Position numbers and translations under genes: made by a program
In this document: in pieces, positions 22,179 through 33,012 of the stretch
Layout: every line of letters begins with the position of its first letter
Numbering within the stretch: position 1 is the first letter of the stretch
NCBI GenBank assembly: GCA_951812925.1
Contig: OX638368.1
Coordinates: forward strand, 69,340,569-69,404,568
Origin: Calliopum simillimum
Taxonomy: Eukaryota; Arthropoda; Insecta; Diptera; Lauxaniidae
DNA length: 64,000 nt
Reading direction: 5' to 3'
The notes under the pieces: generated by a model
Told to the model about the DNA's origin: nothing
Database searches by the model: none
The model's input: only the letters and a program-made list of their open reading frames with translations

Positions 22179-22649
22179 ATGGAGCACGATATCAAGATCG
22201 AGAAGTTAAATGATGTGAGTCAATGGGCTGCTTGGAAATTTCAGCTGAAGATTTCGCTAATTGCTGCCGATGTATATGACGTCGTTACAGGAGACGAAGT
22301 TCGACCGGATACAGATGAAAAGAAAATTAAGGAATGGCGCAGGCGGGATGCAAAGGCCCAACAACTGATTGGAATCTCTGTTGGTAAAACGCAAATAACG
22401 CATGTGGTAAATTGTGAGTCAGCTAAAGGCATGTGGGATAAATTGCATGCAGTGTTTGAAAAAAAGAACGAGACTAGTTTACTTTTGCTACATCAGAAGT
22501 TCTTCAATTTTTCAAAAGAGCCAACAGAGAACATGGTAACATTCATAGCTCGTCTTGAAAAGCTTGTTGAGCAGCTAAGAAGCTTAAAGGAAAATATTTC
22601 CGACAATATGGTCATAACAAAAATTAATAAGTCACTTCCTTCAGAATAT
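22179..22649 (+). pseudogene. copia gag, 5' part
   Basis: Starting at ATG 22179 the frame reads MEHDIKIEKLNDVSQWAAWK through RRDAKAQQLIGISVGKTQI and MVITKINKSLPSEY, then meets the insertion at 22650. This matches the UBN2-type copia gag capsid region. The frame resumes at 24156 beyond the inserted element and one copy of its ATAT duplication. Confidence 0.85.
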
Positions 22650-24151
22650 CGTCGCTCACTTGTACAACGGCCCTAATTGACATTTTTTTTGAAATCTACT
22701 TTATTACATATTCCTGAAGACCAACCTCAAATACACCTTCACCCAAAAAATTGGAACGGTAACACAAAAATCACCAACTTTATTAGGTGATATTAAAAAG
22801 CCCTATATGCATTCAACATTTTTTTAAATGTTAAAAGGCCCTAAATGCTAATACATCAGTAAAAATGTACAATGATCTTGAAAAAATTGCGCACTGCAAT
22901 TTTATTTTGCTTAATGTTTTTAGGACCACTGTAGAGGCTTAAAGCCAAAAAAGTGACCTCCTCACCCTTGTTTGATTCTATATATCTCGTTTTCTATTGG
23001 TCGCACAGAAAAAATATTGAACAAAAATTACGTGCAATAAAATTCTACTCATTTTTGATCTCGGACACGGTATCCATAAGTTGATACTTCGAGCGGTAGA
23101 GGCCGCCAAAGTTACAAAAAATCAGTTTTTTCCATTTGCACCCACTGGGTGTTAATTTTCCAAAAAGTTGTGATAACATAATTTGTAGCGCTTGGAAAAA
23201 CAAGCAAAATTAATTTTAAATGAAGTGATTATCTTAATTGGTTCTCGAGTAATTAAGTACTATGTGATCAATGTTCGGATAAAAAACAGCCTATAACAAT
23301 ATTTTGAGCATATTTTCAATTGGATTCATAGTTTTCGAGATATGACCTTTTTGAAATTTTGTGAAATTTTTCAATTTCAACAACAAATAATCAACACCAA
23401 CAACAACAACAACAACAAAATATCTTTCATATGACACCAATATTTTACAAATCCATCCAGGTATTCCTAACTTATAGCGGTTTTCATAAAAGATATATCC
23501 GGATCTTCCGATGGCTATGCCTCCGAAACTAGATCCGGGATACCCTTTTTGATTACATATTCTTTTTAAGGACTAAGGACTCAATGATAAAAAATTTGTT
23601 TCAAAATTTTAGCGAATTTTTCGCTAAACGACACATGAACTTTAATTTTTTTTCTCAGACATTCTGGAAAAAAACGAAACCCGGATTCGGATTCAGGACG
23701 TCAAAGTCCCTAGGAAACACATAGTCTGGTCAAAACGCCATGACATTTTTTTTTGCAAACCTGTGTAATTCGCCATTCATCTAATGCAATCGTTTGAATA
23801 AATTTATTTATTCAAGTTTTTTTTTAATTTCGTTTTATTTATTAAAAAAACTACATTAAATAGTACATACTTCTTTAATTTTGTTGTAAACGAATTACAT
23901 TTTTAGTTTTCAAAGTTACTGCAAAAGGCCCTAAATGCACTTTCGAATACAAAAAAATTATGTCAAAAAGCCCTAAATATCAATAAAAAAAATTAACGTT
24001 TTTCGTTAAAAATAATTATGTTAATATTTTTGTAACTAAACTGCATTTGAACAAATGTGAATATTCTGCATTGTCGGTTTTTATACAGTTTTTTTGTGTT
24101 CCTGAACAAAACCAAAAATGTCAATTAGGGTCGTTGTACAAGTGAGCGACG
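22650..24151. mobile_element. 1.5-kb inverted-repeat element in the copia gag
   Basis: Terminal inverted repeats of about 38 bp differ at one base. Both start CGTCGCTCACTTGTACAACG, and the ends are flanked by ATAT (22646-22649 and 24152-24155). Sub-terminal boxes AAAGGCCCTAAATGC or close variants occur near 22797, 22846, 23926 and 23962, facing inward from both ends. No transposase frame is present. The superfamily is not assigned: a 4-bp ATAT or 2-bp TA duplication are both possible. Confidence 0.78.
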
Positions 24152-24155
24152 ATAT

Positions 24156-27100
24156 AGTGCATTCAGTAGCGCATGGGAGTCCGCATCGAAGAGTGATCGC
24201 TCTTTGGATAATTTAAGAGCGCGGTTAATGATTGAAGAGGATCGTTTATCAGCAAGAGGAATAATTGAACAGGTTGAAGCTTTAGTTGCAAAAAAAGCAG
24301 TTACAAAACAAAAACAGGTACACAATCAAAATAAATTTGGCAATTCGATAACGAAAAAAAGGGGAATTGTTTTGCTTCCGGAAGTGACGGTCACTGGAAA
24401 CGAAACTGCCCTAATGTTAAGAAAAACGTTGGTAAAAACGAAGGTCAAGCTTTAACGGGTGATAGTGTTCAGAAACCTGAAACTGAAATGACGAAAAATA
24501 GTTGGATTCTGGACTCAGGAGCAAGCCACCACATGACCAATAGACGTGATTGGTTCAGAGAATTTAGCGAAATTTCAAAGTCCATTAAGATTGCCAAAGG
24601 TGTAATAATGGGTGCTGGAATAGGTACTATTGACATAGAATTTTTCGATGGAGAAAAATGGAACAAGGGCTATCTTACTGAGGTAATGTATGTTCCTGAA
24701 ATTGAGAACAATTTATTTTCGCAGAATCACGCCTTGGATCAAGGACTGATGATTGAAGGAACTAGCAATTCTATCAATCTTGAGCGAATTTCCAACAACG
24801 AAACGGTGGTAACAGGTAAACGATGCGGAAATCTCACTCTGATGTGCATAAAAGCTATTAGTATTGCAAAGAGCGAAGCAAATGTTGCATCACAAGAAAT
24901 ATGTTCTTTATGGATGTGGCACGAAAAACTTGCGCATCAAAATTTGAGTTATGTGCGAAGTTTTCTGAAAAGAAACAACATAGCATTTATGGATGAAGAA
25001 TTTATGTGTGAAGCGTGCCTGTACGGAAAGCAGCATCGAAGTAGTTTTCCAACACGAAAAGAAAAATCGAAGAAATGTGGTGAAATCATGCATGCTGATG
25101 TGTGCGGCCCGATTCAAGAAAAATCGATCGGAGGCTCTGGGTATTTCTTATTAATTAAAGACGATTTTTCTCATTTCCGTTTCGTTTATTTCATTAAAAA
25201 CAAATCAGAAGTTATTGATCGAGTCAAGGCCTGTTTTAAGTTAATTAAAAATGCTTATGGACACAAAATTTGCATTTTTTAGTCAGACAACGGTACGGAA
25301 TTTGTAAATGCTAGTATGAAAACGTTGTTTGAACAGGAAGGAATTCGACATCAAAAATCCGTACCATTCACTCCGGAACAAAATGGTTCTGCTGAAAGGG
25401 AAATGAGAACGATAATGGAATCAGCAAGGACTATGATCCATGCCCGAGGAATGAACTTAAAGTTCTGGGCCGAAGCTGTCAATGCAGCGGTTTTCGTAAT
25501 CAACCGCACAGGAACGGCAGAGAAAACTCCTTACGAGCTTTGGTGCGACAAGAAATCTGCATTCAGTTATTTTCAATCATTCGGAAGTACGGTATACGTT
25601 CATGTTCCAAAAGAGAAGCGTAAGAAACTAGAACCAAAATCTGTCAAATGTACGTTTGTTGGGTATGATGAAAACGTAAAAGGTTTTCGTGTTTGGGACG
25701 AAGTCAACTCCAAAGTATTTTTCGCTCGTGACGTAAAGTTTATTGACAAGGGTGCAGATTTCATTAATAATAACCAACCTGAAATTGCTGACATACAGAT
25801 TAAAGATTCATGTGATGAGAATGCACACAATCAAAGTGAGTACGTTAGTTCACTTGATGATGAATAGATTTTTCTAGATGCGCAAGAATTACCAGCAATA
25901 ATATCAGAGCCTATCGAAATGCCAAAGCAAAAATCTAGCGATAATTCTCAGATAAGAACTGATAATATACTGGATAGTCGTTTACGACAGAAGAAGAATG
26001 GTGATAGTAATCAAAGTAAAAGTAATGCAGCTAATGCTATGGTGTCACATCACGAATTAGAAGAACCAAAATCGTTCAAGCAGGCTATGTCTTCAAAAGA
26101 CAAGGACCCGTGGATGTCCGCTATGAAGGATGAATTTGACTCATTGACTAAAAATAAAAAATGGATTTTAGTGAAGCTACCAGCTGGCCAGAAGATTATT
26201 GATAATAAATGGGTCTATAAGATAAGAGAGTCAAGAGTACGGTGTGGATTATAATGAAATATACAGCCCAGTAGTGAAGTTTACATCAGTTCGAATAATT
26301 CTTTCAATTGTCGCAATGGAAGGGTTGATTCTCCGACAATTCGACGTGAAAACAGCTTTTTTGTACGGAGATTTGGAAGAAGATGTTTATATGCAACAAC
26401 CAGAAGGATTTGATGACGGCAGCGGTCTAGTGTGCAAATTAGTCAAAAGTCTATATGGATTGAAGCAATCATCAAGATGCTGGAACAAAAAGTTCACCAA
26501 ATTTATAAAGAAGTTTAATTTTCTTCAGTTAAAAGCAGACTCATGTGTATTCGTGAGCAAAAGAAATAAAATGATTTTAGCTATCTATGTTGACGATGGA
26601 CTGATTGCAGCTGCGTCTGAAGATGATATAAAATCAGTCATAAATTTCTTGCAGCAAGAATTTGAAATCAAGTTTTTCTTTGCAGAATGTTTTCTTGGTT
26701 TAGAGATACAACAGCATGAAGACGGATCCATTTATTTGCATCAATCAAGCTATTCAAAGAAGATCTTGAAGCGTTTTGGAATGGATGAATGCAACGGCGT
26801 GGCAACACCAACTGACGTTAATCAAATTTTGGACGATTGCACAGATTCAGAAGTAATGAATTTTCCTTATCGGGAAACAGTTGGGAGCCTCATGTAGTTG
26901 GCAATAGCTTCACCACCAGACATTACTTATGCAGTGGAAGTATCAAATCGTTTTCTTGAAAATCCTAGAGCATCTCATGTAGCAGTTGTCAAGCGAATTT
27001 TAAAATATGTTAAATCAACAATCGGTTTTGGAATATTTTTTGAGAGAAAAACTACAATGGTCTTAACTGGCTTCAGTGATGCGGATTACGCAGGCGATAA

Positions 27101-27377
27101 GCAGACAAGAAAATCGACATCAGGATATGTTTTCTTTTTTGGATCAGGAACAATAAGTTGGGCTTCAGAAAGGCAAAAATCGGTGGCACTGTCAACTACC
27201 GAATCGGAGTACATTTCTGCTTCAAGTGCAATTAAAGAACTAGTTTGGCTACAGCGATTAATTAGTGAATTGACAGGAATAACAATAGCAACAAATTTCA
27301 ATATGGATAATCAAAGTGCTATTAGATTAGTAAAGAATCCGGAATTCCACAAGCGAACTAAAAATATCGATGTAAGA
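24156..27377 (+). pseudogene. copia gag 3' part and pol polyprotein
   Basis: It begins with the gag continuation SAFSSAWESASKSDRSLDNL and a degenerate CCHC knuckle (CFASGSDGHWKRNC, second Cys lost). Protease has WILDSGASHHMT (24503). Integrase has the H..H..C..C block (HEKLAHQ to CEACLYGKQH) and D,D,E in HADVCGP, SDNGTEF and NGSAERE. RT has FDVKTAFLYGDLEEDVYMQQ and AIYVDDGL (about 26590). RNase H has FSDADYAGD, TESEY and NMDNQSA. The catalytic residues are mostly kept, but stops and frame jumps prevent a full product. Confidence 0.87.
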
Positions 27378-27384
27378 AAGAACT

Positions 27385-27500
27385 TCTCTGGATTTCGCGT
27401 ACGCAAGTTTTCCGAAAGCTTTTTTTGCGTACGCTAATTGAGCTTTCGCGTACGCTACGTGAGCTTTCGCGTACGCTACGTGAGCTTTCGCGTACGCGAG
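27385..27500. repeat. CpG-rich short tandem repeat at the copia truncation
   Basis: A 21-bp unit GAGCTTTCGCGTACGCTACG(T) starts at 27440, 27461 and 27482. Additional GCGTACGC cores lie at 27397 and 27427 in a short inverted arrangement. It stands out for CpG content in otherwise AT-rich DNA. It begins exactly where copia similarity ends. Confidence 0.7.
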
Positions 27501-28482
27501 TCCCCTCGAATAGACACTTCCTTTTTTTTATTAATTTATTTTTGTCAATGAATTCAGACAACCAAATTTATTATCAATTGGATCCCTAGTTTCCGAGTTA
27601 TAAGCCTTTAAGGAAAGGATACCTCTCAATAATATACAAACTATTTTTATTATTTTTATCAAAAATAAATTTTATCACGAAAATTTTAAGCCCTTGCGGA
27701 CTAAAATTGGATGAAAAAATAAGGCTCTATTGTAGATTTAGTGAATGAACAGAAGAAATTTTAATTCTGTTAATTTGCAAAGCAGAAGTTTAGTAGGCTT
27801 ATTCACTATTTCAGTGACGCTGATTTTGTTGAAGCCGTTGAGCAGATTTTGTTGAATTTGTGTGATTCAATATTTTCAAAATAAACAAATTTTGATTTCT
27901 TCTCAATTTAATTCTGTTTCACTTCATAATATCCCGAACCAAAAATTTTTTTTTCCATCTGACAAAATCAATGTACTTTCTTCCCCAGTAAATAGTTAGC
28001 TAAGGTCTCTAGCTTTCCATTGATACCACTGTTCGACACAATAAAAAAACACATGAGAAAATCCAAAAAATTCTTAAAGTAGACGTTAAAAAAAATACCC
28101 GTGTCTCGTGGTTTTTTCCCAGCACGTCATGTTTTTTTTTAATCGATTTTTGAAGTTTTTTATCTACTGTGCATGAAAAAACAAAAATACCGCATTCTTG
28201 TGTTAAATCGATGAATTTAACTATATGATCCTTACATTTGAGGTGTATCATGTGTTCAGCAAACTTATGCAGGATATTGCGGGGAATATTTTTGTATAAA
28301 ATTTTAACCCTGTACAACCTACATATGTGGAACATTTTTGCCCTTTCCTTAAAAAGGTGCAAAAAAACACCTAAAACAGGGGAATATTGAGTCAGTATGT
28401 ACAACATGAGTATGAGTCCCTGTACTTGTCTACAAATAGTACTATCGCCAGACAATTTAGTCGTGTGTGTGAACCAGCTCTA
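27501..28482. other. Intronic sequence without recognised gene
   Basis: AT-rich. A minus-strand open stretch (28009-28455) has no recognisable domain and low-complexity ends, and is not supported as a gene. The right end may be degraded gypsy integrase leading into 28483. Confidence 0.4.
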
Positions 28483-28670
28483 AGATGCTCGGGATTAAAG
28501 AATTACACATTACACCTTACCACCCACAGGTTAATGGCTCATTAGAAATAATAGACCATTATCGGAGTACTTGGGAAGTTTTGCAAAGGAAGGCGGTTGG
28601 TTCTAATTGGGATGTATAACAGTACAGTGCATACTTCAACAAAGAAAACACCCCTTCAGACGCCTAAAAT
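28483..28670 (+). pseudogene. gypsy-type integrase scrap
   Basis: The frame reads KMLGIKELHITPYHPQVNGS then LE, and after about 80 bases a frame shift gives MYNSTVHTSTKKTPLQT. The pattern LGIKxLHxTPYHPQxNG(S)xE, followed by YNxTxHxxTxxTP, is the C-terminal half of the integrase catalytic core of Ty3/gypsy elements. No other part of that element is present nearby. Confidence 0.75.
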
Positions 28671-29615
28671 CACGTTTTTTACCCAAAACTTAGTGTTTTT
28701 CGTTTTTGCTCGACATGGGGGGCTTTAACTAAAAAATCATCATAAACAAAGTCGATTTATTTTTGTCAAGAAATTTGCTTGCATTTTCTCCGAATTTTAG
28801 GACCTGTTATGTGAGCGTAAAGAGAGATTTCGACTTTTTAACCCATTCAGTCGCCACGACCCACATACGATCTTTCTGAATTTTACTCCGGAATACTTGT
28901 TAACCCTTTAACTGTTTAATTATTTGCCATCGAAGACGAGTATACTCGACATAAACAGAGTAAAATGTTTCTGCCTATAAAATTATGGCAATTATGATCA
29001 AAAGTTGCGTGTTGGTTTTTTAAAAAATATATATTTTTATTCGATGTTAACAAACAAAATTTATTTCATTGTTAAAAAAACATCACATAAAATCGTTTTG
29101 TAACGGTACTTTCCCAGAATTTGTTATTTCAGCTTTTGTGAATTAAAATAAATAAGGTTGCCAGACTAACGAATATTCTAAAATGTACATTTTTTAAAAG
29201 ATCTTTATTTGCCCTTTTTCAGGAAAAAAAATTACAGTTGATTCGTTTAATAATAATACGAATGCGATTTTTTTTATCTTCACGACGAGTATACTCGACA
29301 TAAACAGTTAAAGGGTTAAATATCCCGCTATCTAGCCTTATGTGTCGCTATGGTGTGCTCGATCGGATATTGCTTATAATCGCATTTTTTACCCAAAATT
29401 TAGCGTTTTTTGTTTTTTACTCGGTAGGGGGCGCTTAAATTAAAAAAATATATGAAACAAAATCGATTTATTTTTTATCAAGAAACTTGCTTCAATTTTT
29501 TCAGAATTTTAGGACCTGTGAGCGTAAAGAGAGATTTCGACTTTTTAACCCATTCTGTCGCCACAACCCACATACGATTTTTCTGAACTTTACTCCAGAA
29601 TATTTGGAAAGGTGC
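28669..29615. repeat. Tandem pair of about 286-bp units split by a MITE
   Basis: A block starting ATCACGTTTTTTACCCAAAA (28669) recurs at 29371 as ATCGCATTTTTTACCCAAAA and stays similar for about 240 bp, through GTGAGCGTAAAGAGAGATTT and CATACGAT. After subtracting the 412-bp element at 28904 and one TTAA, the period is about 286 bp. Confidence 0.7.
28904..29315. mobile_element. piggyBac-like MITE, CCCTTTAACTGTTTA ends
   Basis: Fifteen-base perfect terminal inverted repeats (CCCTTTAACTGTTTA) are flanked by TTAA (28900-28903 and 29316-29319). The motif CGACGAGTATACTCGACATA occurs near both ends in the same orientation (one copy with an added A). There is no transposase. It is inserted between the two 286-bp repeat units. 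Confidence 0.8.
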
Positions 29616-30449
29616 CCCCTAACATATCTACTACTTCTGAAATATGTGCTCTCCCGTATATTATCGGATCTCGATTTTCTCAAAATTTTTGGATAAAACG
29701 AACTGACACCCTCTCGAAATATTGTTGTTCACCTATTGGGAATTTCATTTTGTATATTCCACTACATTTAGTTATTGAACATGAAAAAAAAAAATTTCTT
29801 AAAACCGGGGTCATATAAGAGGAGATTATTTTCGGATATGCCCATATACAAAAGGCAGACAGGTCCCGAAAGAAACCAGCATCGAAGGGCCATCATCAAA
29901 GCTACCCATAACAAAACAACAAAACCAACACTGACTTCAATAAACCACAAAGTCTAATGGAAGTCAAAACATTACGTAAGTAAACCAAGCCAAAATAGAA
30001 CACCAGAAATATCGATTTGCCGCAAGGCTTCTAGAAAGAAGAACAGCAGAGCCATTGTCAACTGCAAATCAATAAATCAGGAAAATTTAAGCCGCATTAT
30101 TGACTTGCTACAACCAACTGCAAGTCAATAAACCAAAAAAAAAAAAAAACTAAAGCTGCATTATTGACTTGCTACCACCAACGGCAAGATCAATACCAAA
30201 CTTCAAAGCTGATCCACAGTCTCGTCATACAACAAAACGACGGACAGTGGGGTAAAAATAGATCATCAGAGAAAAAGAGCATACACAAAAGAGACGTCCA
30301 GTGCAACGCCGTGCATAGAACAAAACAACAGCAATGTATTCCCCAGAGGAAGACATCAGAGCATTAACGCTGAGCGGGACAACCGAGTCGGACCATGAAT
30401 CAACTAAGAGAAATAGTTCCATTTCAGTTTTCAATTTTAATATTTCCTT
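29616..30449. other. Non-coding stretch with a short tandem repeat
   Basis: At about 30050-30200, copies of a roughly 60-bp unit containing GCATTATTGACTTGCTAC and CTGCAAGTCAATAAACC repeat about two and a half times. A short frame at 30334-30519 starts MYSPEEDIRALTLSGTTESD, but it runs into the MITE at 30453 and matches nothing I know. It may be a leftover of a retroelement 5' region. Confidence 0.4.
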
Positions 30450-30452
30450 TAA

Positions 30453-30751
30453 CCCTTTCGACCCGAAAAAAAACTGTGGCGTACACAATATTTGTGATAG
30501 GTTAACCTTAGAAACTTAATTTAAGTAAAATGTTTGACCGTCTCTAAATTCAAGTTTTCACCGCCAGAGGCGCTTCCGGTTTATAAAAACAGATGTTTTT
30601 GATTTGATTTTTGGGATATAATGTCCTTGGAGTGGTTATAAGAAAAAACAGTGGTTACTAAAAATTGCATTAATTTTATTAATTCATTCAATTTAAGTGA
30701 CGTTAATAACCGAGATATATATTTATTCAAACATTTTTGGTATATATTGTC
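30453..30751. mobile_element. piggyBac-like MITE, right end lost
   Basis: It begins CCCTTTCGACCCG after TTAA (30449-30452) and follows the copy at 1638-1970 through GGCGTACACAATATTTGTG and CCAGAGGCGCTTCCGG. Similarity ends near 30751, before the right terminal repeat. Confidence 0.7.
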
Positions 30752-31195
30752 ACGTCAACTATGCCACCTCGCTCCCAAAATCCGGTGTGTCTAAATAGGT
30801 CGTATGATAGCTAATTTTTTTTGTTGAAGTGACTGCTTTCGAAAGCCGAGTGCTGTTTTTGAAAAAAAAAAAAAAAACAATATGGCGACAAAAAAGATGG
30901 GTAGTTGGAAAAAATCATCAAGTTGATTCATTTATCACGTTATATCTCACAAACGACACAAGATAATTTTGTGAAATTTTACAACTCGACGTCTAGTGAA
31001 ACTACCTTGCAGCGAGCGAAAAGTGGGCGGGATAAAGTAAGTGAAGCGCCCACTTTTTAACATTTTGTGAATTAAATTCAATGCATCTCGAAAGCAGTTT
31101 CAACGATTTTGATAAAAAGCTAGGATTCATAAAAATCAGCATTAATTTTTAGAATGTCAAAAAATTATATAGTTTCACGTATGGGAGTGGCACCG
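30752..31195. repeat. Left part of a dispersed GTGGCACCGCC-type repeat
   Basis: It contains GTGGGCGGG and GCGCCCACTTTTTAAC (31025-31060) and ends GGGAGTGGCACCG, where the Transib-like element is inserted. The sequence continues at 32729 with CACCGCCTAC. This host repeat belongs to the GTGGC/GCCAC family seen again at 32765-33012, 40862-41107, 50790-51190, 52890-53545 and 63360-63860. Confidence 0.6.
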
Positions 31196-32728
31196 CACAG
31201 TGGTCCCAAAGTGTGTTTTTTATATCAAAGTTGTTTGCCCGCTTGGGTACGCACTGTAGAAAGATTTGAATGATGAGGGTTTTTAGGTAATTAAACAAGG
31301 AAAAAAATAAGCCACCGGTTTTTGGAAAAAAAATCGTTTCGACCTCTTTTCTGTGGGCTCAAAGTCGAAAATCGAAAATTTTCAGAATTCTACCATTCGA
31401 AAACCAATCATCCGATTTTTATGATTTTTTTTTAATGGGTAGATATCTTGCCCGTTGAGGTTTTTAAAAACTTAATTTTTCAAAATTCCTTCGGCTTCGT
31501 CCGGTATATTAAAAACCTTAATAACTCGAGAATTTTTGTTTTGATTTGGCTGATTTTTTTTTTGTGGATAGGGAAACACTGAACTGATTCGGGTGATTTT
31601 TTTGTTATGGTTAAATATGTTGCCCGGTAAGGTATTGTAAAATTTATTTTTTTCAAAATTCCTTCGGCTTCGTCCGGGATATTAAAAATCTTAATAACTC
31701 GAGAAACATTGAACCGATTCAGGTAAATTTCTTTTTGGTGGATACATATGTTTTTTAGTAAAGTTTTATAATGTTTCCATTTCAAAAATACTTTCTGCAA
31801 CGTCTGGAATATCAAAAAACTAAAAAAGTTTTTATTAATTTTTTTATTACTATGCAAATATCGTATTCTGTTGAACTTTTTCCTTTATTCAAGCTGAAGT
31901 CACCGAAGGAATTTCGGAAAAGTGCATATGACATGACCTTACTAGGAAATATATCTACCTATCAAAAAACAAAATTCATTCAAATCGGAATAATTGTTCC
32001 CAATTTATTAAAACTTTTCAATTTACCGGACGAAGCCGAAGGAATTTTGAAAAAACAATTTTTTGAAACCTTGCCGGACAACGTATCTACACATTAAAAG
32101 AAAAATCACCTAAATCGGTTCAATGTTTTTCGAGTTATTAAGATTTATAATATCTCGGACGAAACCGAAGGAATTTTGAAAAAATAAATTTTACAATACC
32201 TTACCGGGCAACGTATTTAACCAGAACAAAAAAACCATTCGAATCAGTTCAGTGTTTCCCGAGTTATTAGGATTTTTAATATCCCGGACGTAGCCGAAAG
32301 ACTTTTGAAAAAATTTTATAACAGGACTTTACTAAGCAACATACCTATCCACAAAAAAAAAATCACTCAAATCGAAATAATAATTCTCGAGTTATTAAGG
32401 TTTTTAATATACCGGACGAAGCCGAAGGAATTTTGAAAAATTAAGTTTTTAAAAACCTCAACATGCAAGATATCTACCCATCAAAACAAAAATCATAAAA
32501 ATCGGATCATTGGTTTTCGAATGGTAGAATTCTGAAAATTTTCGGTTTTCGATTTTTCGACTTTGAGCCCACAGAAAACAGGTCGAAACGATGTTTTTCC
32601 AAAAACCGGTGGCTTATTTTTTTCCTTGTTTAATTACCTAAAAACCCTCATCATTGAAATCTTTCTACAGTGCGTCCCCAAGCGGGCAAAAAATTTTGAT
32701 ATAAAAAACACACTTTGGGACCACTGTG
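31196..32728. mobile_element. Transib-like foldback element with internal repeats
   Basis: The ends are CACAGTGGTCCCAAAGTGTG and its complement, flanked by an exact 5-bp duplication, CACCG (31191-31195 and 32729-32733). CAC-starting ends and a 5-bp GC-rich duplication fit the Transib superfamily. The 1,533-bp element is one long inverted repeat (arms about 700 bp). Each arm holds several copies of AATTCCTTCGGCTTCGTCCG followed by TTAATAACTCGAG, roughly 130-190 bp apart. It has no transposase. Confidence 0.72.
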
Positions 32729-32764
32729 CACCGCCTACAAAACTTTAATACGTTATAATAACAG

Positions 32765-33012
32765 AGTTAATGAAGTCATTTGTCTGAAATTCAGTACATG
32801 GAGCCTACTACATATGAAGTACTTCTGAGCATAAATTGGGCGAAATATCAACAGTAGGCGTGGTACCTCCCATACAAGTGAAATACGTTTTATGGTATAA
32901 CTCAAAAAATACAATATATAAAATATATTGATTTCGTTGGAAGGTGTGAATTATAAGTACCTTGAAATGGACGAAAAGTAGAAAGCATTAAATGAGTGCC
33001 ACGCCTACTTTT
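32765..33012. repeat. Dispersed repeat, + orientation copy
   Basis: About 245 bp, containing AGTACTTCTGAGCATAAATT, GGTACCTCCCATACAAGTG and GAGTGCCACGCCTAC, matches 40862-41107 in inverted orientation with high identity. It is non-coding. Confidence 0.75.

Larger units (their letters stand above)
22179..27377 (+). mobile_element. Ty1/copia retrotransposon, broken and 3'-truncated
   Basis: The order is gag, protease, integrase, reverse transcriptase, RNase H, the copia order. The gag is split by an inverted-repeat element (22650-24151). Breaks in pol include an in-frame stop at about 25280, a frame jump at about 26225 with a small deletion, and a stop at 26895-26897. Similarity stops after NPEFHKRTKNIDVR (about 27377), where the last part of RNase H and the 3' LTR are missing and a CpG-rich repeat begins. 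It is an inactive copy. Confidence 0.88.

Noticed and set aside
28009..28455. 148-codon minus-strand open frame
   Set aside because: No recognisable domain, no splice context and unusual composition; probably chance in AT-rich DNA next to a gypsy scrap.
30225..30519. Short overlapping frames on both strands (MYSPEEDIRALTLSG... on +)
   Set aside because: The + frame runs into a MITE and has no known relatives; too weak to call.
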